Assembly (NCBI GenBank): GCA_047600785.1
Contig: JASGKH010000002.1
Span: forward strand, 434,001 to 498,000
Length of the DNA: 64,000 bases
From: Breznakibacter sp047600785
Lineage (GTDB): Bacteria > Bacteroidota > Bacteroidia > Bacteroidales > Marinilabiliaceae
Direction of reading: 5' to 3'
In this document: positions 56,338 to 64,000 of the stretch, piece by piece
Layout of the letters: every line of letters starts with the position of its first letter
Position numbering within the stretch: position 1 is the stretch's first letter
The notes under the pieces: generated by a model
Databases searched by the model: none
Told to the model about the DNA's origin: nothing
Seen by the model: the letters and a program-made list of their open reading frames with translations, nothing else
Translations under genes and position numbers: made by a program

Positions 56338-57768
56338 ATGAGAACACAGTTAGGGTTATTTATAGCAGCCATTTGCTTGCTGACATCTGCATTAACTCAA
56401 GCACAAACCCAGCCAGATATAACCATGACCACATCGTTGCCGGCAGGGTCGAAATTTACTTTTTCGATGGTAATGACAACCGGAAACGATATTTTTATCG
56501 ATTTTGGCGACGGCAACAAAGTTTACAAAGCTGTATCGAACACTACTACGTTTACCGAAACCCTAAAGGGGAGTACTGTTAAGATATACAACACCCTTGC
56601 CACAAACGCGATAACGGGTATTGAGTGTAAAGACATGCACCTTACGGCATTCGATGCGTCCAACGAACCAAATATCTACTGGATCGATTTGTCGAATAAC
56701 GACTTAACCAGTATTGATTTATCGAAAAATACCAATTTTAACATGCTTACCCTTAATTATAACAAGTTAAAGACGTTAACAGTAAACGGGGCTGTGAATA
56801 TGCATTCGCTGTTTTGTGCGCACAATGAGCTGACTTCGGTGACACTTACCAATTTGGGATCGCTAGAATGGCTCGATCTGGATTACAACCAATTAACCAC
56901 AATCAATCCTGCGGGTTGTCCCAAACTATATAGCTTGTCAGTCATGTACAACCAGCTATCGTCGGTTTCATTGGCAAGCAATACAAATTTGTGGGGAGTT
57001 TATTTGAGCGACAATAAGTTGAAGAGCATTAATATAAGTGCATTGACGGCACTAGAGTATTTTAGCGCAAACGACAACCAGCTGACCTCATTGGATATTT
57101 CGAAGAATACGCTACTGAAGGCTTTACATGTTGCGAATAACCAACTTGCAGCGCTGAATGTTGACAAAAATACAAGTTTATCGACATTGAGGCTTGGAGG
57201 TAATAATTTTACGTTTAAAACATTGCCTTTGCCCAAGGCACAGTTTACCTCATACGACTATAGTTCGCAAAACCCCATAATCATCGGCAAAAGCTATATG
57301 CCCGGACAGAGTGTTGATTTGAGTAGCTATAAAGACGGACAAGGAAAGGCATCGACCTACGTATGGTATGACAAGGATTGGAATGAGATAGGCGCTGATT
57401 ACGTGACCGTTAGCAATGGTATTGCCACCTTTAAAAAAGCTTATACTGACAGTATTCGGTGCGAAATTGGTAATGCTGATTTTCCACGACTTTGGTTTTT
57501 AACTGGTTACGCGTTTGTTGGGTCAACCGCTACCGGTGTTGGGGAGAACAAAGCACCCGCAACCACCATCACATCTTCCAACAATCATCTTTCCGTAAGC
57601 ACAGATGTTACCGGTAACTTGGCCGTGTTCAATGTCAACGGCAAACTTATTAAAGAAATTGAGCTTACCGGCCACCCCGTTGATGTAGAAGTTCCCGGCA
57701 AAGGCATTTACATGGTGACAATAGCCGCAGGCAAGCAAGTGTATAGTTACAAAGCATTGGCCAAGTAG
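56338..57768 (+). CDS. Secreted leucine-rich repeat protein B with sorting-like tail
   Basis: 476 residues. Signal peptide (MRTQLGLFIAAICLLTSALT), an N-terminal domain with FIDFGDGNKVYKAV, like a PKD fragment, then about eight LRRs (WIDLSNNDLTSIDLSKNTNF). A C-terminal domain of about 75 residues (VSTDVTGNLAVFNVNGKLIK to YSYKALAK) resembles a T9SS type A tail. The repeats are closer to the BspA/internalin-like LRR than to the Cys-containing ones of protein A. Probably surface exposed. Terminator follows. Confidence 0.85.
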   Translation: MRTQLGLFIAAICLLTSALTQAQTQPDITMTTSLPAGSKFTFSMVMTTGNDIFIDFGDGNKVYKAVSNTTTFTETLKGSTVKIYNTLATNAITGIECKDMHLTAFDASNEPNIYWIDLSNNDLTSIDLSKNTNFNMLTLNYNKLKTLTVNGAVNMHSLFCAHNELTSVTLTNLGSLEWLDLDYNQLTTINPAGCPKLYSLSVMYNQLSSVSLASNTNLWGVYLSDNKLKSINISALTALEYFSANDNQLTSLDISKNTLLKALHVANNQLAALNVDKNTSLSTLRLGGNNFTFKTLPLPKAQFTSYDYSSQNPIIIGKSYMPGQSVDLSSYKDGQGKASTYVWYDKDWNEIGADYVTVSNGIATFKKAYTDSIRCEIGNADFPRLWFLTGYAFVGSTATGVGENKAPATTITSSNNHLSVSTDVTGNLAVFNVNGKLIKEIELTGHPVDVEVPGKGIYMVTIAAGKQVYSYKALAK

Positions 57769-57784
57769 TTTGAACAATTTAAAG

Positions 57785-57835
57785 GCAACGAACCAACAAA
57801 AAGAGGCCAAGGCCTTTTGTTGGTTCGCCTGTTGC
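57785..57835. terminator. Hairpin after the LRR genes
   Basis: CGAACCAACAAAA (57789-57801) pairs perfectly with TTTTGTTGGTTCG (57815-57827), with an inner GGCC/GGCC. The long stem carries internal T-runs on each strand, so it can work both ways. Confidence 0.75.
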
Positions 57836-57913
57836 ACTAAATGCGGTGTATAGATGGTGTTCGCAGAGTCTATCCCAAAGAGTTGGATTGTAATTGATTA
57901 AAATGCGCAGAGT

Positions 57914-58305
57914 ATGAAGAGGACGATTTTATCTCTTGTTCTGTCAACTATATGGGTAAGTGCCTCAGAGTTTTTAAGAAACGAAGTTTTGTTGAAATCC
58001 ATTATGGAAAGCTGGGGCTCTTGTTCCCGGCACAGTCGATTAACGGAGCGGTTTGGGGTATTTGGTCGTTGTGTTTTTCCGTAGCCATTGTCGTTGCCGC
58101 AAAGAAATATACGTTGCTACAAACCACTCTTATTGCCTGGTTGATAGGGTTCGTCATGGTGTGGTTGGCATTGTGGGATTTAAATGTTTTGCCGTTAACA
58201 ATACTCCCCATTGCCGTGCCATTAAGTTTTTTGGAGACGTTTATGGCCAGCTTTATCGTCAGGAAGCTTTTGAAGCACGAAGGCCCGGCCGGAGAAGCAA
58301 CCTGA
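57914..58305 (+). pseudogene. Small hydrophobic membrane protein, frameshifted
   Basis: One frame from 57914 gives MKRTILSLVLSTIWVSASEF and then LRNEVLLKS. A second frame from about 58000 gives HYGKLGLLFPAQSINGAVW and continues with four hydrophobic helices to the stop at 58305. One extra C in the CC run at 57999-58000 would join them into a protein of about 130 residues. Similar small membrane proteins begin MKR...SASEFLRN in Bacteroidota. The ATG at 57952 would give a 117-residue product with an odd N-terminus. The function is unknown. Confidence 0.75.
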
Positions 58306-58665
58306 AGGGGTGGAAGGATAATGTCATGCGGAAACCAAAGCGATGGCAGATTCTTTGTTTCTTGGCTATCAAGCGTAACGGCGGGGCATGTGTTTGGGTG
58401 TCTTGCCATTGTGGGGACGGACTCCCTTCAACTGTCGGAAAAGGCTGTTGTAAAGCTTATTGAAGACGGAGACATGCGTGCACAATTGCCAACCAATAAG
58501 GATATATTCGCATTCCGCTAGGTGTGTTGGCCACGAATGCCAGAGAGGCTTCTTTGTTTGTGCAAACAGTGAGGTTGGCAGTTGTCTGAATTGGGCAGGT
58601 TCCATGGCATAGGAGCATATCGGCAAGGATTTGGGGGTAATGTATTTTAGTCAAAAAATTACAAA
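58306..58665. other. Gene-free stretch
   Basis: About 360 bases before the retropepsin-like gene. Short frames of 60-85 codons on both strands overlap and show no family. Confidence 0.45.
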
Positions 58666-59976
58666 ATGGGCGTCAATCAACAAAACCATCTTTTCTTCAC
58701 CCGGTCACTAATCACGGTATTGTGTCTGTTTTCCGGTGTCTTCGTCGCGAGATATTCATTGTTGTATGGCTCAAAGCCATCATCTGCTTACGCGACCATC
58801 GACAGTTTGTTAACCCGTCACGACTTTTTTGCGGCACGGGATTATTATTCGGCAAACAAGGGGTTACTTGGCAAACTGGAGCGGTTATTGGCCGGTGCCC
58901 GCATCGACAACCAGTTCAACCGGCTTGATGGGTCACATCGGCAAATTGCCCGATTGTTACGGCAATATGGTTCCCGGTTGGGCGATTCGATAACCTGCAA
59001 GTTGTTGGAACTGGAGGTGGTCAACTTGTCGCGTACGGGGCGCTACGGCAAAGCTGCCAAGGCCAGCCAAACGCTGGTGAGTCGCTATGCCCCATATTTG
59101 ACACCTTCCGAACTGGACGACCATCAAACGACCCGTATTATCTGGCAATCGTTGTCGGGCACGCCCAGGCAAAAGATTGCCCCTCACGCCGATGTTCGTT
59201 TGCCATTGGTGAAGGACAAAGTTGGGCTGCTGAACCTGTGGGCGCATCAGGGGACCGATTCCTGCCTGTTTGTGTTTGATACAGGGGCCAACATGTCGGT
59301 GGTGAACGAAACCATGGCCGATCGTTTCGGTATGGAGTACATGGATTCGTCAATTTACGTCAACGCCATTACCGGGATAAAAGTAAAATCGCGGATTGCC
59401 GTGTGTGGCCACTTTCGTTTGGGATGTGTGGATATTCGTCATGCATACTTTTTGGTGTTCCCCGATACCGCGCTTGCTTTCCCGCAAATCGATTACCAGA
59501 TACATGGCATCATCGGTTTTCCCGTTATCGAGGGACTCAAAGAGATCATTGTCGGCAAAGATCACTTGACGATCCCCGCACGTTCGTCGGCAAGCATGGA
59601 GCCCAATCTGGCCCTTGACTTTCTGACGCCTGTCATCCGTATCAACGGTGATAGCTACACGTTCGACACCGGGGCCAAAACTTCCATCCTTTATCCGCTT
59701 TATTACCATAAGTACGTGAAAGACGGTGATACTCCCTATCCCGTTAAAAAGCAGAAGTTTGGCGGGGCCGGCGGTTCGGTGGAAAAGGACGTCCATCCGG
59801 TTGATTTTGAAGGAACCGTTTCCGGAAGGCACTTTCTGTTAAAAGAGGTGAGCGCTTTTGCCGAACCGTTTGGTCCCGGAGAGAGCGATTATTTTGGCAA
59901 CGTGGGGCAGGACCTGATTCAGCAGCTAGGGTCGATGACCATTAATTTCGAAAAAATGTTTGTTCGGTTTGATTGA
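58666..59976 (+). CDS. Membrane-anchored double retropepsin-like aspartic protease
   Basis: 436 residues. An N-terminal membrane helix (SLITVLCLFSGVFVARYSLL) anchors it, then a helical region (about 45-160). Two aspartic protease half-domains follow: DTGANMSVV (Asp205) and DTGAKTSIL (Asp334), 129 residues apart, with GIIGFPVI and NVGQDLIQQ as the flap-side hydrophobic loops. Both halves in one chain could make a complete active site, as in pepsins, rather than a dimer. The likely location is the periplasm. The amidohydrolase gene follows 30 bases later. Confidence 0.85.
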   Translation: MGVNQQNHLFFTRSLITVLCLFSGVFVARYSLLYGSKPSSAYATIDSLLTRHDFFAARDYYSANKGLLGKLERLLAGARIDNQFNRLDGSHRQIARLLRQYGSRLGDSITCKLLELEVVNLSRTGRYGKAAKASQTLVSRYAPYLTPSELDDHQTTRIIWQSLSGTPRQKIAPHADVRLPLVKDKVGLLNLWAHQGTDSCLFVFDTGANMSVVNETMADRFGMEYMDSSIYVNAITGIKVKSRIAVCGHFRLGCVDIRHAYFLVFPDTALAFPQIDYQIHGIIGFPVIEGLKEIIVGKDHLTIPARSSASMEPNLALDFLTPVIRINGDSYTFDTGAKTSILYPLYYHKYVKDGDTPYPVKKQKFGGAGGSVEKDVHPVDFEGTVSGRHFLLKEVSAFAEPFGPGESDYFGNVGQDLIQQLGSMTINFEKMFVRFD

Positions 59977-60006
59977 AGAATGTGCCATTGGCCCAACACG
60001 ATTCCT

Positions 60007-61338
60007 ATGATCAGAACCCTTTTTTACATACCCATCGTCCTGCTCTTGCTGGAGATAGGATCCGGTTGCCGGGCCCCCCGTTGTTACGACATGGAAAGGA
60101 TCGATAAATTGGCGTTCATCAACGCAAGGGTTATTCCCATGACACACGATACCTTGCTGGAGGGCCATACCGTGTTGATTGATAACGGGCTCATTGAACA
60201 GATGGGGCCCGGTGCCGAGGTGGAAATCCCCCGGGGATACCGTGTCATTGATATTAACGGCCGGTACATGATGCCGGGACTGACGGATATGCATGTGCAC
60301 CTGTCGGATAAAAGGGATATGCTGCGGTTTCTCAGCCACGGAATCACTACGGTCCGTCATATGTCCGACCTTCCGTGGTGGGCTAATGCAATGGGGTTCC
60401 CGTCGATATTGGAACTGAGGCAGCAACAGCGTGAAGGCCGCATCGCAGGTCCCCGTATCTTTACGTGCGGCATGACGCTCGACGGCCAGCCTCCCGTCAG
60501 CCCAATGAACCAGCGCATCACTTCGGTAAAAGAAGCCCGGGAAACGGTGGTCGGCGAGAAGGCCCGTGGGTACGATGCCATCAAATTGTACGACAACCTG
60601 ACGTTTGATGTTTACAAGGCCATTGTTTGCGAGGCCAGACGTGTGGGTATTCCTGTGGCCGGCCACGTGCCGCATGCCGTACCGCTTGATACCATCCTGA
60701 AAGATAAGATCCTGTCCATTGAACATCTGACGGGGTACATCGACAACAAAACGGCCGGTTACACCATCGATACCGCCCGTTTGGAAAACTACCTGGCACT
60801 GACCCGCGGGAGCGGCGTGTACAATGTGCCTACTCTGGCCGTTTGGGCCTGTATGCCTCCGGAAGACGGATTGGAAAAGTTGAAAAACGATCCCCGTTAT
60901 AAGGAATTGGCCTGGCAGGTAAAATGGATGTGGAAAACGGCGTTGCCCTATTATTACCAGATCGATTACCCGGATAAAGCCAACTACACCAGACAGATGG
61001 CACAGTTGACCGGCCGGTTGGCCAAACGGTTGTCCGATGCCGGATGCCCCTTGCTTATCGGAACCGATACCAATATTGCGGGAACGTATGTGGGCGATGC
61101 CACACTGCTGGAAATGGAATTGTTTGTCGAATACGGCATCCCGGTGTACGAAACGTTGCGGTCGGCTACCATATTGCCGGCACAGGCATTGGGCGTGGCC
61201 GATGAGACAGGCACCGTGGAACCGGGCAAATGGGCCGATTTGCTTATTCTTGACCAAAATCCGCTGACCGGTATCGGATATATCCGGTCGACGTATGGCG
61301 TGTATTGCAATGGGGTATATTGGATTGCCGGACGATGA
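60007..61338 (+). CDS. Amidohydrolase family lipoprotein (prolidase/imidazolonepropionase-like)
   Basis: About 443 residues. Lipobox-like Cys21 (LLEIGSGC) puts it in the periplasm. The metal ligands are in GLTDMHVHLSD (two His), KLYDN (candidate carboxylated Lys), GHVPHAV, IEHLTGY and GTDTNIAG (Asp). The start at 60007 (MIRTLFYIP) fits the signal; ATG 59980 lies too early. It likely cleaves peptides, N-acyl amino acids or a cyclic amide. Coupling to the protease gene suggests a joint peptide-handling role. The terminator follows. Confidence 0.88.
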   Translation: MIRTLFYIPIVLLLLEIGSGCRAPRCYDMERIDKLAFINARVIPMTHDTLLEGHTVLIDNGLIEQMGPGAEVEIPRGYRVIDINGRYMMPGLTDMHVHLSDKRDMLRFLSHGITTVRHMSDLPWWANAMGFPSILELRQQQREGRIAGPRIFTCGMTLDGQPPVSPMNQRITSVKEARETVVGEKARGYDAIKLYDNLTFDVYKAIVCEARRVGIPVAGHVPHAVPLDTILKDKILSIEHLTGYIDNKTAGYTIDTARLENYLALTRGSGVYNVPTLAVWACMPPEDGLEKLKNDPRYKELAWQVKWMWKTALPYYYQIDYPDKANYTRQMAQLTGRLAKRLSDAGCPLLIGTDTNIAGTYVGDATLLEMELFVEYGIPVYETLRSATILPAQALGVADETGTVEPGKWADLLILDQNPLTGIGYIRSTYGVYCNGVYWIAGR

Positions 61339-61408
61339 CGGTGCGCGAAGATCTTTAATCGATTTGCCAGGCCCGCAAACAGACTATCGGAGCTGGGGGG
61401 ATAACGTG

Positions 61409-61447
61409 ACAACGGGGAGAGCGGTTTTCCTGCTCTCCCCGTTGTTT
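61409..61447 (+). terminator. Intrinsic terminator after the amidohydrolase
   Basis: ACAACGGGGAGAGC pairs with GCTCTCCCCGTTGT around a nine-base loop, followed by TTTT. Very stable. Confidence 0.92.
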
Positions 61448-61627
61448 TAGGGGAGGATGGTCATTGGGGCGTGCATTCCAGTGCGTTCCGATACAATGGA
61501 TCGTGCATTTGGGCGTTTTGTTTTTTGTGTGTTCTGTCTCCTGATTCATGATTGTCCGCCGTATGCGCTCACCGTCGTTCCGGGGCTTTGGTTCCCGCCC
61601 GTTTGCCCTTCAATGGACGCGCCACAT

Positions 61628-61951
61628 TTACGCTTCTTTAAGGAACTTGCCCTCGGCGTTGAAAATAGCGGTAACCTTGGTATCGCCCGTTTTCAGCACC
61701 AGTTTGTACGTATTGTCGCTGCCCTTGAAAGCCTTTTCGACCGACGATCCTTCATATTTGGACGCTGCGGCTTTGGTGACAGCCTCGGGCACATCTTTTA
61801 CCTCGATTTGGGTCCAGATCACTTCGTCTTCCATCAACGAAACGATTCCGGTCGAAGTTTCAAGTTTGGCCGTGGCTTGTGCCTGATCGAACGATGCGGC
61901 AGCAAAAGCAACCAAAGCCACTGCTGCGATGTTTAATGTCATGCGTTTCAT
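61628..61951 (-). CDS. Secreted PepSY-like protein
   Basis: About 107 residues with a signal peptide (MKRMTLNIAAVALVAFAAAS). The mature part has a PepSY-type beta-alpha-beta fold: IWTQIEVKDVPEAVTKAAAS and then KLVLKTGDTKVTAIFNAEG. PepSY-like proteins are thought to inhibit or bind peptidases in the periplasm. Start MKRM is taken one residue after the ATG at 61954. It stands alone, convergent with the amidohydrolase. Confidence 0.82.
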   Translation of the reverse strand: MKRMTLNIAAVALVAFAAASFDQAQATAKLETSTGIVSLMEDEVIWTQIEVKDVPEAVTKAAASKYEGSSVEKAFKGSDNTYKLVLKTGDTKVTAIFNAEGKFLKEA

Positions 61952-62450
61952 CACGATAAGATTTAAGAGTTAAACAATCTAGTGCATCTTTCGTACCGTC
62001 CCTTTTGACGTATCAATGATGCACATGCAAAAGGGTGTGTGAAAAGCGTGCCAAAAAAGGGATACTGGATGGCTCCAGGTACTAACTTTCTTGTTTATAA
62101 TCGTTTGGTTCTTTTTTGTGTATGTGGCTGTTGTTTCGGATGTGTGGAAAAGTGTGGAATTGGCATGGGCAACGTATGGAAATTTTCCACGCCTTGTGGG
62201 TGCCGTCATTCCTGCCGGTCATACTAAAGGGGGCTTGTTGCCCGGTTCCTTTATCCGCGTTTGCCTCGATCGGAATTATTCAGTAAAAGCACTGTCCTGT
62301 GGTACGTCTTTTTTTTCAACGGTGGGTGGCTTGACATTTGGAGAATTAACGGGCGAAACACTTTCAGCCAAGACGTACGCACGGGGAGACGACACTTTAA
62401 ATTTGCATTTTTCAGTCTGACTGACGTCAAGCAGCTTGTTATGTGGCGTT
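61952..62450. other. Gene-free stretch
   Basis: About 500 bases between the PepSY gene and the GNAT remnant. Open frames of 62-130 codons on the plus strand cross each other and have no recognisable family. The GC content begins to fall here. Confidence 0.45.
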
Positions 62451-62726
62451 TTATTTTCGCTTCAAAATATAGTACTTTTTTGTTTCGTCATAAACAAAGT
62501 CATTTGCCAAAAGTGCTTTGCAAGAAGCTGTATTCTCATTCTCTGGCTGAACAACAATATCAATTTCGTCCGACAATTCGTGGATTTTGCCGACTAATAG
62601 TTTTACAATCTCTTTTCCGTATCCTTTTTGTAAATAATTTTCTTCTCCTATAAGATAATCAATGCTGAAAGGGACGGTCGATGATCGGTTATAGAAATAT
62701 AATGATAGCTTAAAGAAAAATGGCAT
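62451..62726 (-). pseudogene. GNAT acetyltransferase fragment (C-terminal part)
   Basis: Only about 70 residues match a GNAT domain: IDYLIGEENYLQKGYGKEIV, with the acetyl-CoA loop QKGYGKE, and NTASCKALLANDFVYDETKK. The N-terminal half is missing and the first 20 residues of the frame (MPFFFKLSLYFYNRSSTVPF) are not GNAT-like. Related proteins of the AAC(6')-type have about 170 residues. It is very AT-rich. I read it as a truncated remnant. Confidence 0.7.
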
Positions 62727-62781
62727 CTAATTCCTTTAAATCCCTAAATAATTGTATGATACATGATATGTCCGGAATTAG

Positions 62782-63900
62782 TTAATTTTTCTTTAAAATC
62801 TGCTCTAATTCTGCCATGGAAATATTCTTAGCAACTATTTTACCAGATTTTTCAATTAGAAAATTTGTTGGAAAATTAATAATGGCTAGTTTCTTTGTTT
62901 CTTTTCCGTTCACGTCCCAATAATGCTTCCAAATAAGTTTTTCGTTGTTTATGACATTTTCCCAGTTCTTTTTATCCGTCTCTTTATCTGTTGAAATTCC
63001 AACTATTTCAAAGCTTTTGTTGTTGAATTGATTATATAGGCCTCTAAGCGCATTGAATTGCGCACGACAAGGACCACATCTGCTATACCAAAAATCGACC
63101 AATGTCAATGTGTTGTCTTTAAATACATCCAGCAAAAATGGGTTACCATTTATGTCAGTACATGAAATTACTGGGAAATAGTTTCCTACAGAAAGTCCTT
63201 TTCCATCTAATAATTTCATCTTTAGGACCTTCCCTGCGTATCCACTTTTTAGTTGGTCTGAAAAGTTAATATAAATGGAATCGTATATAGGTTCATATCC
63301 CCAGCCCATTAAGTTAACAAGCCGCCAAAATGCAAAATATGAATCGGAGTTCTCTTCACTGTATCTCAATAAAGATTGGTTATCTCTGTCACATAGAGAA
63401 TTATATTCGTTATCTAAATTTATTTTGATCTCCTGGGGTACATTATATTGATGGGCTGTTTGCAAACTATCACTTTTCTTATAAAATAAGTCCCACTTTA
63501 TTTGCATCGTTTTAAAGAATGCTTCGTAATTGGGATAATCATTCAACATTATTTGATTTTTGATTTCAGGGACTTCATTTGGGGTATTTATATCTATAGT
63601 TATTTCTTGCAACCCTTGAACTATGATAAAGTTTGATGACATATAACGATCATCCAGCATCATAAATACTCCTTGCGGTTCGGTTATAAATCCGGAGAAT
63701 GAAAATTTATTGTTATTGACTTGCGCAACTAATTCTTTAGCAGTATTCGAAGTATACTCAGTGAAAAAATGGAGATGCAACTTTCCTGTATCGGCGTTTA
63801 TTGCACCATTTATTTCAAAGTAAAATTGCTTTTCATTTTGTCCCAAAGTATTAATTGTCATTAGAATCAATACAATCTTCAGTATGAAATATTTTTTCAT
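62782..63900 (-). CDS. TlpA-like thiol:disulfide oxidoreductase, AT-rich
   Basis: 372 residues. Signal peptide (MKKYFILKIVLILMTINTLG), an N-terminal beta-domain of DUF4369-like type (FSFSGFITEPQGVFMMLDDR) and a C-terminal thioredoxin fold with active-site CGPC (DFWYSRCGPCRAQFNAL) and FPTNFLIEKSGKIV (cis-Pro loop). Periplasmic reductant of protein thiols or of cytochrome maturation. The base composition is far more AT-rich than the genes before 61 kb, hinting at acquired DNA. It resembles the frameshifted gene at 20094 in layout only. Confidence 0.9.
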   Translation of the reverse strand: MKKYFILKIVLILMTINTLGQNEKQFYFEINGAINADTGKLHLHFFTEYTSNTAKELVAQVNNNKFSFSGFITEPQGVFMMLDDRYMSSNFIIVQGLQEITIDINTPNEVPEIKNQIMLNDYPNYEAFFKTMQIKWDLFYKKSDSLQTAHQYNVPQEIKINLDNEYNSLCDRDNQSLLRYSEENSDSYFAFWRLVNLMGWGYEPIYDSIYINFSDQLKSGYAGKVLKMKLLDGKGLSVGNYFPVISCTDINGNPFLLDVFKDNTLTLVDFWYSRCGPCRAQFNALRGLYNQFNNKSFEIVGISTDKETDKKNWENVINNEKLIWKHYWDVNGKETKKLAIINFPTNFLIEKSGKIVAKNISMAELEQILKKN

Positions 63901-64000
63901 ATTATACCTTTAATATTTTAATGAGTTTTGAATGGGCTACAACGGCCGCGTGTATGAAACGTTTGGCAATTCGAAGCGACTACCTATCAAGTTATTACTA

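Noticed and set aside
59926..61257. 443-codon minus-strand open frame
   Set aside because: Antisense to the amidohydrolase, which has clear catalytic motifs. The composition is that of a shadow frame.
62039..62653. Open frames of 62-130 codons on the plus strand
   Set aside because: They overlap each other and the GNAT remnant; no domain or plausible start region.

Overview
The window looks like chromosome of a fermentative member of the Bacteroidota, probably Bacteroidales or Marinilabiliales. The reasons are a SusC/SusD polysaccharide locus, C-terminal secretion-type (T9SS) sorting domains, Bacteroidota-style -7 boxes (TAnnTTTG), surface-lipoprotein signals with acidic residues after the lipobox Cys, DUF4369/TlpA-type thioredoxins and SusR-like TPR/HTH regulators. 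Butyrate kinase, an NfnSL-type transhydrogenase and a propionyl-CoA-type carboxylase fit anaerobic acid fermentation. No rRNA, tRNA, CRISPR array, transposase or phage gene was recognised.

Layout. 1-16 kb is core metabolism: butyrate kinase (cut by the window edge), DUF493, a secreted C1 peptidase, a stand-alone FabF next to a TetR regulator (both preceded by the same 18-bp palindrome), a DHOD-like/NfnL/NfnS operon, an eIF1-like protein, a thioesterase, uridine kinase, ferritin and a three-gene biotin-dependent carboxylase. 16-21 kb holds an EFR1-type flavodoxin/ferredoxin, DUF1398, a secreted alpha/beta hydrolase and a frameshifted TlpA-like protein. 21-25.5 kb is a complete Anbu operon (transglutaminase, Anbu, alpha-E, permuted ATP-grasp). 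25.8-33 kb has a nitroreductase, an OmpR-type two-component system, a small EamA transporter and an envelope-glycolipid set (GT2, duplicated LAB_N, GT39, UDP-hexuronate epimerase) that may add a uronic acid to lipid A or LPS. 33-37 kb carries a large T9SS-sorted clan GH-A-like enzyme and a GH16-like enzyme.

38-50 kb is a starch-type polysaccharide utilisation locus: SusR-like regulator, SusC, SusD, SusE, a GH13 surface amylase and a GH97 alpha-glucosidase. Between the two enzymes lies an 8-bp-period repeat array split by an 88-bp palindromic element. 50-54 kb has a GNAT acetyltransferase, DUF2293 and a second membrane-tethered TPR/HTH regulator. 54-58 kb has two tandem secreted leucine-rich-repeat proteins that share a 17-bp upstream element. 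58-62 kb has a double-domain retropepsin-like protease paired with an amidohydrolase, and a PepSY-like protein. From about 62.4 kb the DNA becomes clearly AT-rich and holds a GNAT remnant and a TlpA-like protein.

Three genes (DHOD-like near 6.05 kb, TlpA-like near 20.83 kb, small membrane protein near 58.0 kb) are each broken by an apparent single-base indel in or next to a homopolymer. This may reflect sequencing error or real decay, and matters for any reading of the window.
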